A stretch of 64,000 nt of DNA from Lepus europaeus (Eukaryota; Chordata; Mammalia; Lagomorpha; Leporidae). This document shows positions 48,839 to 60,800 of this stretch, in pieces. A model generated the notes under the pieces. The model was not told the DNA's origin. It did not search any database and saw only the letters and a list, made by a program, of their open reading frames with translations. Both the position numbers and the translations under genes were made by a program. The stretch's first letter is position 1, and the number at the start of each line of letters is the position of its first letter. The stretch is from assembly GCF_033115175.1 (NCBI RefSeq), contig NC_084827.1, positions 152,265,701 through 152,329,700 of the forward strand. The letters are read 5' to 3'.

Positions 48839-51800
48839 GTAAAACTTACTTTTTTTTTTTTTTTTTAAAGATTTATTTATATACTTGAAAGGCAGAGTTA
48901 CAGAGAGAGAGGAAGAGAGAGATCTTCTTTTTAGTGGTTCACTCTCCCAAATGGCTGCGACAGCCAGAGCTGGGTGAGGCCGAGGCTGGGAGCCTGGGAC
49001 TCCATCCAGGTCTTCCACATAAGTGGCAGGGGCCCAAGCACTTGGGCTATCTTCTGCTTTCCTAGGTACATTAGCAGGAAACTGGATCGGAATTGGAATA
49101 GCTGGGACTCATGTGGGATGCCAGCTGTGGCTGACTTAACCCACTGCACCACAACGCTGGTCCTGAAAAGATACTTTTAAATGAATTCTTTTTAGGTAAT
49201 GGTCCTGAAAAGATATTTTTTTAATAAATTCTTTTTAGGTAATGTGTTTTTTACATGGAAGAGAATCTTCTTTAAAAAGGACTGTATTTTTGCCTTTTAT
49301 TTGTCTGTTTTATTGGAAATGTGTTAGTAAGTAATCCCTGATGTAAGGAATTTGAGGATGTTAATAGTTTAACTCAGAAATTTTACTAATATTAACTGAA
49401 TTTTAATAGTGACCATGTTTGAATTGCAGCAAAAACTCTGCTGAGTATATTTTAAATAAAATTATCTTTTTTCCTTTTGAAAACCTTTATTTGTTAGAAC
49501 AGTTTTATATTTATAGAGAAGTTGGGAAGATAGTACAGAGAGTTCTCATGTACACCTATACCCAGTTTCCCTTATTGTTAACATCTTACGTTAGTATGCC
49601 TTTTTTACAGTTAGTGAACCATTATTGATTCACTATTCTTAGCTATCGTATTTTTTTTTTTTTTGCCAGGCAGAGTTAGACAGTGAGAGAGAGAGACACA
49701 CAGAGAGAGAGAGTTATAGACAGTGAGAGAGAGACAGAGAGAAAGGTCTTCTTTCCGTTGGTTCACTCCCCTAATGGCCGTTCCGAAGCCAGGAGCCAGG
49801 TGCTTCTCCTGGTCTCCCATGTGGGTGCAGGGCCCAAGGACTTGGGCCATCCTCCACTGCACTCCTGGGCCACAGCAGAGAGCTGGACTGGAAGAGGAGC
49901 AACCGGGACTAGAACCCAGGGTGCCAGTGCTGTAGGCGGAGGATTAGCCTAGTGAGCCGTGGCGCCAGCCTTAACTTGTATGTTTTATCCAGACTTCTTA
50001 AGTTGCCACCTAATGCTCTTTTTTGATTCCAGGATCCCATTCAGGATACCACATTACATTTCGTTGTTATAAGACAATAATCTTTTCATTCAACAAATAT
50101 ATATTGAGTACCTTTTATGCCATGGGCACTGTTTTGATAGCACAATGGATCTATCTCATAAACAGACCAAAACAGAAGAAAATCTGCGCCTTTCTGTGTA
50201 GCATGCATTCTGTATTTAATATGCTATAGTATATAATATTTAATAAAATTAGAAATTTCTAATTAAAAATGAAGTAGAAAAACACATATAAGAATGTGAT
50301 TGATTATTGGTTTCTGATTTTGCTCCCTTTGAATTTCTTTCTTAAAAAAGACCCTAATTTTCAGTTATGCATGTAATACATATACATGTACATTTTTTAC
50401 TTCAAGAATTTCTTCTACTCCTTTCTCTACTGACCGCCAAGTCTTGGTTTATCAAGTAATGCTGAGCTTTCCTTTGCTGCAGAGAGAACAGAAGGGGGCC
50501 AGGGAGAGCAGCAGTTGCCAAGTGGCAGTTGGGCTAGCCCTCAGCTCCCTTCAAGAACACAATCTGTGCGGTCACCTGCACCTTATAAAAAACAGCTGAA
50601 TGAGGAACTCCAGCGGCGTTCTTCAGTGTTAGGTAAAACAGTGTTCTTATTTCATTCTTCTATATGTGTGAGGAGGTTTTTTTCCCCATAGAAGTTGTGT
50701 TTGCCAGGTTGCATACTGACTTAGTTTTTCTGCTCTTTGCAATAGTCAGGTACTCTTCAGAATGAATTGTAACCTAGATAGTGAAAGAAGTTGACACCTA
50801 TAAATATTCTTAAATATGTTATTGCACTTTAATTTAGGCAAGGCACAGATCTCTTGATTGTTTTTTGATTAATTACCTGCTTGGGTTTCAGCAGAGAACA
50901 GTTTGCAACATCCCCAGGAGAACACAGGTTAGTTTCAACTTTTGTGAATGAATTCTGCCTCTATTCTGGGATGCCAGTAAATTGTGATGTGCATGCCTTT
51001 GGCTGCAGCACTCTGTCAACTCCATTAGTGGGCTGCCACTTGCTCTTGGTGTTCTGTCCTTGTTGGGATGCAAACTGTCAGTGTGGCTGGGTGAGCTGAG
51101 CTCCTCTTGCTTGTTCATTCTCTATCCTGCTCTACAGTCATCTTCATTTTCATGCCTGTCTGATGAGTACATCCCAGGGATCAGTGTCTGAATTGAGAAA
51201 CTAGAGAAAGTGAGGTGGTTGATGTTTTATTTCTGTCAGATTGTTAAACTCAGGTGAGTGGTTCACCCAACTCAAGGTCATAGAAGAAAGGCAGTGGGAG
51301 GTGGCGTGATAAAGGGTATGGGGGAAGCTTTGGGTGTTTACAGATCCTGTCTGTCCTGGTCAGTCTACCCTATGAGTTCTGTGGGTGAAAAATGGGTGGA
51401 GGTAATGGCGGTTGACAGAAGACTTTTATTGCTAGCTGAGACTTGTTCTAACATAAGAATTGCTTGAGGCAAAACCAAGCAGAAGCTTTTCTACTGGAGG
51501 GCTGGAGCAGAGCTGGCTGCATCACCTGCACAGGTTCTCTAGTGAGTCTCAGCTTGTTTACATCAGCATTTGGAAGGCAGACTCCAAAGGTGAGGAGGGG
51601 CACAGAGAGAAAGCAGCTCTCCTTAGAGTCCAAATCATCTCCACTTTTTCAGTAGCCTTTTCTTAGCTCTTAGAACTGCTCCATGCTGATGGGCTAATTT
51701 TGTTGAGCGTGTTTTGTTTCTTCATTTGTAAGATTGAGGAATTGAGAGGCTGGCCTTGTGGCACAGTGTGTTAAAGCTGTTGTCCCATGTGAGTGCCATT

Positions 51801-54800
51801 TCAAGTCCCACCAAACCTGGATTGGAGTTCTAGGTTCCTGGCTCAGCCCTTGGCATTGTGGCCATTTGGGGAGTGAACCAGCAGTTGGAAGATCTCTCTC
51901 TCTCTTTCTGTAACTCTGTCTTTAAAATAAGTAAAATCTTTTGTTTTAAGCTTTATTTATTTGTTTGAAAGAGCTACAGAGAAGGAGAGGCAGAGAGAGA
52001 TCGACCTGCTGTCCGCTGGTTCACTCCCCAAATGGTCGCAGTGGTCAGGGCTGGGCCAGGCTGAAGCCAGGAGCCAGGAGCTTCTTTTGGGTCTCACACT
52101 TGGGTGCAGGGGCCCAAAGATTTGGGCCATCCTCTACTGCTTTCCCAGGTGCATTAGCTGGACCAGATGTGGAACAACTGGGACTCGAACTGGCACCCAT
52201 ATGGTATGCTGGCATTGCAGGTGTTTGCTTTACCTGCTATACCTTAAAAAAGAAAAAAAATTAAGGAATTGGTCTGGAATATAAATTTTTAGGGATTACA
52301 AAATGGCAGCTTTCCACGCTTTGTCTTTGGTGTTATGATAAACTTGAATTTAAATATGTCTAGATGGATCCTGTAATGTCTAGTGTGCTGCAGTTTCCAC
52401 CATTCCTTAGTGTCTCTAATCAAGTCTGCTTGGTTCATTGAGTCTGTTGGGAGGAATTTGAGCTTCAGAAGTCTGGGACTGTTTAGTCAATCAAGTTTCT
52501 GTTTCCTACTAAGAGATTGTAATTCTATAGTTTACTAGTTCTCTAACCTTAGGAAGGTTATTTGATTTTCGAATTTCAATTTTGCCAAAAAAACACAGTA
52601 AGTTATTTGTCTGAGGGCAAAGAGCTAGACCAGATTTTCTCTCAGGATCTCTTTCACCTTCATCCAAGATCTGCAATTCTTTTGGTTCCCAGAGGGTCAT
52701 GTTCATCCTTTTCCAGTGGATGATGCTATTATTAATATTCTCTTATATTTCCCAGTGGCTAAATGCAAGAGTTCCCTTTGCCAATATGATTTTAACAGTT
52801 TTATCTGTCTCCTTTTTCAGCTCATAAAGAGTTGCTTTGTTTTGAGACTCAAGAAAAATTTTGTCATTGTGATAGTTACCTGTTTGTAACATCACTTTGA
52901 TATATGTGCTGAAATTAAGATGTAACTATTTATAGAAAGAGAAGTGTTTCAGTGTTTTCAGAAATAGGTACCACTTACATAATTATTTCAGTAATTAAAT
53001 CATCTTGGGAAAATTTTTATGAATTTAGACTTAGATACCAATATCTCATTTCTTTGTAATCCTTTTTTCTTCACTCAACCAAAACAACACATAAAGCAAA
53101 TCTAGCAAATTGTGGGTTTAAGGAAGATTCAGAGTAAGGTATTATCTATGTTACAGTGATACCCCCTTATCTATGAGGCATACATTGTATGCCACTGGAT
53201 ACCTCAAATACAGATAGTACTGGACCCTATATACATTGTTTTTTTTTTTTCACTACATGACTATGATAAAGTTTAGTTTGTAAATTAGACACAGTAAGAG
53301 ATGAACAGCAATAACAACAGAATAGAGTCATTATAATAGTATACCGTAATACAAGTTGCATGAATGTGATCTCTCTTGAAAGAGTCAAGACAAACATTGG
53401 TATTTTGGGGCTGCAGTTGACCACAGGTAGCTGAAACTGAGGGAACCATGGTAACACAGGTAATTAAGACTGAGTTTGAAACCATGGATAACAGGGGACC
53501 ACTGTATTTTTTGTAGGTTATCAGGTTTATGAGTTTAAGCTAATAGGATGCTCATTTTCATTTTATTTGAAAGGCATGCAGTTAGAGACAAAGAGACATA
53601 GAGAATTGTCTGCTGGTTCATTCCCCAAGTGCCTAAAATAGCCAGGGCTGGCCAGACCCAAGCCAGGAGCCTGGAACTCAGGGTCTCTGTTGTGGGTGTC
53701 AAGGACCCAAGTCCTTTGAGCTGCCTGTCAAGGTATACATAAACAGGAAACTGCATCAGAAACAGATAGCTGGGACTCAAAGCAGGCACTCTTTTTTTTT
53801 TTTTTTTTTTGACAGGCAGAGTTAGACAGTGAGAGAGACAAAGTTCCTCCTTCCGTTGGTTCACCCCCCAAATGGCCGCTACGGCTGGCGCACTACGTTG
53901 ATCCGAAGCCAGGAGTCAGGTGCTTCCTCCTGATCTCCCATGTGGGTGCAGGGCCCAAGCACTTGGGCCATCCTCCACCAAAGCAGGTACTCTTGATAGG
54001 GGATACAGGCATCCCAGGCAGAATCTTAATTGCCGTGCCATATGCCCACCCCAGTGTTCATCCCTGTTGTCAAACCATGTGTCCTTCACCTGTAAGTTTT
54101 GTCATTGCTGGAGCCAGGAATAGATAGAAACTTCACTTGTAACTTAGCTCTAATATAAATAATGGATGGCAACTTTGGTGGATATATCCCATAATGGCTA
54201 CAAAGCTGGCATTTGAGCTTATTTTATTATTGAGTGATTTGGCTTTAATATTGCTGTTTCAAGTATAAGTAGTCCCTTACAGTTTGGGGCTGCAGAGTTG
54301 AGGCGGTGAGAGGAAAGGGTAGGATTGGCATTTTTAAAGTTCTCTGGCAGTTTTAATCTATGTAGAATTATTCAGTTTTATCATGGCAAAATTTACCATC
54401 CTGCATGTTCTGAAGTCTCTCTGAATTTTTGGGGGCTGGGCTAATTTCTTCTTGATGATCTGTTCCGTGAGACTTTTGGATGTAGGGTCTGTAGACAGAG
54501 TTGAATTGTTTGATCCTAATGCTTATCTTTTTGACTTTAGAGACCAATCTAAATTAACCCTCTGGGATTGCTCTCCTTTATACTACTTTTCTAGCAGGTA
54601 TGATATGTTGGGACCAAGGGTACAAGAAATCATTAATGAATTCTGAGCCATTTAAGTGATACTCTTATTCCAGGCCTCAAAACTGTAAATGTTCTCAGAC
54701 AGTTCTTGTCTTAGGTAGCCCTTACTTGCTTGTGAAATGGTATTCTTCATGGTTTTAGCAGCCTCTTATAAAGACTGGTTTTAGTGTCACTGAATGGGAG

Positions 54801-57800
54801 AACATAAGTATATGCTAACAGTAAGAAGCACTTTGTATCACATACCTTGTTATGAATAGACACTGGGAATTTTAATAACTTTCTTTTTTCGTTCACTTTC
54901 ACTTAGACACAAGGAGGAAAGCAGAACCTACCTTTGGAAGTCATGACCCTCGTACCGCTGTTCAGCTTCGAAGCCTCAGCACAGTGTTAAAACGCCTCAA
55001 GGAAATAATGGAGGGGAAAAGCCAGGTACTGTCTGGAGGCTTTAGAAGATTACTTATTGAACCTTTAGGGAGATCGTGCCATGCCCATTCAAAATGACGT
55101 AATTCTATTTGAAAGAAAGTTTAAGGAATGTTTCTACCAGGTATAAATACTGTATTTTTACAGTATATTCTTAACTGTATTGTAGTCTGATTCATCAATC
55201 CCGCCCCCCCCCCTTCACCATTGGTGATTTTTGTGTTCTTAACAGTGTTTATCAGTTCTAGAAGCTTTATTACTTGTGTGAATTAATCGTAGTTAAGCCT
55301 CCTTTTTTCTTTGTGGAAGTCCAGTTGAACTGAGCACTGTTGTTTTTATTTTTATTTTTTAATTTCATTTAATGAACATAAATTTCCAAAGTACAGCTTA
55401 TGGATTACAATAGCTTCCCCCCCCATAACTTCCCTCCCACCCACAAAACTCCCCTCTCCCACCCCCTCTCCTCTTCCATCCATATCAAGATTAATTTTCA
55501 ATCATCTTTATATACAGAAGATCAATTTAGCATATTTTAAGTAAAGATTTCAACAGTTTGCACCCACACAGAAACACAAAGTGTAAAATACTATTTGAGT
55601 ACTATTTATAGCATTAATTAAACAACTAAGAATAATTGTGTATTAATTTCAGAGTTCAACCAATAGTTTTAAGTAGAACATAAAAAAATTCTAAAAGGGT
55701 AAAGTATTAAGTTCTTTTTTTTTCTTGTTTTTTTGTTTGTTATATAGTTATTATTGTTATTTTATTTAATAAATGTGAATTTACAAAGTGCAACTTTTGT
55801 ATTGTTGTGGCTTCCCCGCCTCAACCTCCCTCCCTCCCGTGGCCCTCCCCTCTCCCACTCCCTCTCCCATCCCGCCCTTCATCGAGTTTCATTTTCAATT
55901 ACCTTCATATACTGAAGATCAACTTAGTATATACTAAGCAAGGATTTCAACAGGCTGCACTCACACAACCGCATAAGGTATAGGGTATTGTTCGACTAGT
56001 AGTGTTTTTCAGTTTCATAGTAAAACACATTAAGGACAGAGATCCTACGTGGGGAGCATGTACCCAGTGACTCCCGTTGTTGATTTAACAATTGGCATTC
56101 TTATTTATGACGTCAGCAATCACCAGAGACTCTTGCTATGAGCTGTCTAGGCTATGGAAGCCCCTTGAGTTCAACGACTCTCAACTTGTGTAGTCAAGGC
56201 TGTATCACAGTGGAGGTTCCTTCCTCCCTTCAGAGAAAGGTGCCTCTCTCCTTGATGGCCTGTTCCTTCTGCTGGGGTCTTGTTCACCAGGATCTTTCAT
56301 TTAGATTGTTTTTTGCCACCGTGTCATGGCTTTCCATGCCTGTGAGACTCTCATGGACCTTTTAGCCAGATCCGAATGTCCCAAGGGTTGATTCTGAGGC
56401 AGGAGGAGCACTGTTTTTTTTTTTTTTTTTTTGGGACAGGCAGAGTGGATAGTGAGAGAGACAGAGAGAAAGGTCTTCCTTTTTGCCATTGGTTCACCCT
56501 CCAATGGCCACTGCGGCTGGCGCATCTCGCTGATCCGAAGCCAGGAGCCAGGTGCTTCTCCTGGTCTCCCATGCGGGTGCAGGGCCCAAGCACTTGGGCC
56601 ATCCTCCACTGCCTTCCCGGGCCATAGCAGAGAGCTGGCCTGGAAGAGGGGCAACCGGGATAGAATCCGGAGCCCCAACCGGGACTAGAACCCGGTGTGC
56701 CGGCGCCGCAAGGCGGAGGATTAGCCTGTTAAGCCACGGCACTGGCCGCACTGTTGTTTTTAAAAAGACCACCTTGTTTTTTTTTCTATGCTTGTACCAA
56801 TATCCTGTCTTAATTATTCCAGCTTTAGAATAAATCTTGATGGGAGGTAATGTACACCTTTGTTCCTCAAGATTGTTTTAATCATTTTGGCTTTATGCAT
56901 TCCCATATGAATTTTATTTTAGTTTTTAAAAGATTTTATTTAGTTATTTGAGAGGTAGAGTTACAGACAGTGAGAAGGAGAGACAGAGAGAAAGGTCTTC
57001 CATCCACTGCTTTACTCCCCAAATGGCCGCAATGGCCGGAGCTGGGCTGATCAGAAGCCAGAAGCCAGGAGCCAGGAGCTTCTTCCAGGTCTCCCATGTG
57101 GGTGCAGAGGCCCAAGTGCTTAGGCCATCTTCTGCTTTCCCAGGCCAAAGCAGAGAGCTAGATTGGAAGTGGAACAGCTGGGACCAGAACCAGAACCCAT
57201 ATGGGATGCCGGGGCTGCTGGTGGAGGATTAACCTACTGTGCTGTTGCGCTGGTCCCTCGTATGAATTTTAGAGTTAGCTTGTTGACTTCTGCAAAAGAA
57301 ACTCTAGGGTTCTGATTGTGCATTTTGCCATTGTATGTTAATTATCAGTATTTTCAAGAAGTCTTAATGCATTTTTATTGTTACAGGATAGTGACCTGAA
57401 ACAATACTGGATGCCAGATAGCCAGTGTAAAGAGTGCTATGACTGCAGTGAGAAATTTACAACCTTTAGGCGCAGACACCATTGCCGACTCTGTGGGCAG
57501 ATTTTCTGCAGTCGTTGCTGTAATCAAGAAATTCCTGGAAAATTTATGGGCTATACAGGTAAATGCATTTTATTGGCAGTTTTTATAAGTTTTAGAGCTC
57601 ATAACTTTAAAATAGTTATAACACAGGACAACATTACGCCAGTTTTTGTTTTGGGTTGTAGGTAGAAGACATGGGAACACAAAGGTAAGGGAGACACAGC
57701 TTTGTTTTTGACAGCTTTACAGTTAAATAACAAAGTAGATAATGAATGTCCACAAGTTACAAGAGTAAAAGGAATATATCGCAGTTGTTAGTAAAAAGAT

Positions 57801-60800
57801 GGTTAGAATAGATTTCTTATTTTCTTTAAGGATTTATTTATTTATCTTAAAAATGTATTTTGAAAGGCAGAATACAGAGAGAGAGAGAACCATTTGCTGG
57901 TTCACTCCCCAAATGGCCACAACTGCAGGGGCTGGGCCAGGGTTAAGTCAGGAGCCAGGAGCTTTTTCTGGGTTTCTCACATGGGTTCAGGGGCCCAAAA
58001 CACTTGGGCCATCTTCCACTGCTTTCCCAGGAGTATTAGCAGTGAGCTGAATCAGAAGTGGAGCAAGCACTCAAACTGGTGCCCGTATGAGATGCTGGCA
58101 CTGCAGGTGGAGGCTTAACCTTCTAGGCCATAGCTCTGTCCCCTGATTTGTAATTTGTTTTACCATGAGGACTTTCATTTTACAAAGTACAAATATTCCT
58201 TGACTTATGTGACATTGTACTTTGGCAAATTGTATCTTACACTCTTTCATAAGGAACATAATCAAATTTTAGAGATACAGAACTTTTTTTATTGAAACAG
58301 AAAAATTTGTTGAAACAGAGTATTGTGTAGATTTATACAGTGATTTGGGAATGGAAAGAAGAATTCTCCCAAGAGAGAATACTTACTATCCCTCTTTTTG
58401 GTCTTAACTCAGTTTTTTCTTCACCTAACTTGTTGGGGATCCAAAATCCATTTTCTTTCACTCAGATCATGACCACAGCTTTCAAAAGCTCTTTATCTTT
58501 AATTTTTTCCTACCTCTAATTAACTTTTCATATTCTAGCCAGTATTCTTTGTAAAATGCTAATGTGATCACCTCAGGCTATTCCTTTGCCTAATATTCTC
58601 TCAGTGCTCATGTTTACCATTAAGATAAAACATGTCTTGTTAATACTGTTAGTGTGTTAGTTTCCTAGGGCTTCCACAAATTGGATGGTTTAGAACAACA
58701 GAAATTTATTGTCTTAGGATTCTGAAGGTCCTAAGTACCGTAATAGACATCACTCCACATTCTAGGGGACCAAAGTAGAGATTCTACCAGTTGCTGAATC
58801 TGTCTGTTCCAATTATATGTTCCAGAACTTGGGAAATAACCTCAAAATGGGCTTGGGGATCCACTAAACTCACTGTAAGATGAACTGTGAGCTAAAACTC
58901 CATTATCTATCCTCCATAAACCCCTTCTTTGACTGTTGGGGCACAGTAAAGTTTTGGGTGTTTCGGAATTGTTGTCTGTATTCAAACAGGGATGGGGAAT
59001 GTCTGGCCCGTGGGCCATATAAAGCCTATGAAATCATTGTTTTGACTCTGCCAAGGCAAATGCAGGTGGGACTCATTCTATAAATCTTTGGCAGGCTAAT
59101 TTTAAGTTGATAATTTTGTGTGGCCTGCAGATAATGCTGTAAATATCCAGTGGCCCTTGGCAAAAGAAAGGTTCCCCATCCCTCGCAGAATCTATTAATC
59201 CCTGAAAAGTTTGACTATTTCCTTTTGCTCAGTTTGTCTGATCACCTTGGTAAAAGTCTGTAAGTCCTTTTGGGGAAGGCTGGTAGAAAGATTAATAATA
59301 TAAATTCTTGGCAGTATAGTGGGGTTCTTCAGGGGTATCCTGTTTGTTCATTCAAAGAGTTCTGGGTTTGTATAAGGCTCAAGTCTGGGAATCTGTTGAT
59401 GGGTCATGACTTTGTTTTTATAATTCATGTTAGATGTCTGTATACTTTGTTTAAAATTCTGCCTCCCATACTTGGAAAAATCAAGTAAAAATTTAATTGG
59501 CTGGGGCTGGCACTGTGGCACAGCAGGTTAAGGCCCCAGCCTGCAGTGCTGGTATCCCATATGGGCGCCAGTTCGAGCCCTGGTCTGCTTCTGATCCAGC
59601 TGATCCAACTCTCTGCTATGCCTGGGAAAGCAGTGGAAGATGGCCCAAGTGCTTGGGCCCCTGCACCCGTGTGGAAGACCCAGAAGAAGCTCCTGGCTCC
59701 TGGCTTCGGATCAGTTCAGCTCTGGCCATTGCGGTCATCTGCAGAGTGAACCAGTGGATGGAAGACCTCTCTTAAAAAAAAATTAATTGGCTGTCCAACT
59801 ACTTGATTTCTAGGGGCACCATGATCAATTATGCATTGGTATACATTTCTTTAAGTCAGTCTGTTCTGTTTACTTACTGTCTGCTGTCTATTGCAGAAAG
59901 CGTGCCCACCTGTCTTTGGCTGTTAAGTACCATCACTTGACCCTTGCCATCCTGGAATCAAATTATCCCCACCTTTAACATTTATTTGTTTATTTTGTAC
60001 AAAAAACTTTTGGAGTCTATGCATAGTTTTTTTTCATAAAATACATTTTCTATAAACTTTTTGAAGTCCTTTTTTTATGTAGAGAGATGTATTTTAGTGA
60101 GGTGGCTCAAATGATTATGGGGCTGGAAGTCTGAGATTCTCAGGGCAGACTAGCAGACTGGAAACTCCTGCAGGATTTCCATCATACCGTGTTGAGACAA
60201 TTTGTTTTTCATCTGGAAACTTTTAGTCTTTTCACTTGGTGCCTTCAGCTGATTGAATGAGACCCACTCATGTTATGGAGGGTAATCTGTTTTACATAAA
60301 GTCAACTGATTGTAGCTGTAATTACATCCAAAAAAACTCCAAAACAAGAAGCCTTCACGGGGCTGGCACTAGGCTGCAGCAGGTGCAGCTGCTGCTAGTG
60401 ATGCTGGCATCCCATATCTGAGCTACTCCAGCTTCCTGCTAATGTGTCTGGGAAGGCAGCAGAGGGAAGACCTTATACTTGGGTACCTGCCTCCAGTGTA
60501 GGAGACCAAGGTGGAATTCCTGGCTCCTGGCTTTGGCCTGGCCCAGACCTGGCTGCTGCAACCATTTGGGGAGTCAACCAGTGAATGTAAGATCTTTCCC
60601 TCTCCCTCTTTCTCTCTTGCTGTGCCTTTCAAATAAATAAATAAATAAATACGTAAATAGCAGAGAAAAAAAAACCTTCACAATGACATTTTGACTATTT
60701 GACACATAAACTTAACCATTGCAAGTGGGATATTGGGTATTGACAGAACTTGCACATGTGACTATGAATAAAATGTAAAATACCTGGAACAGTGTCTGGA

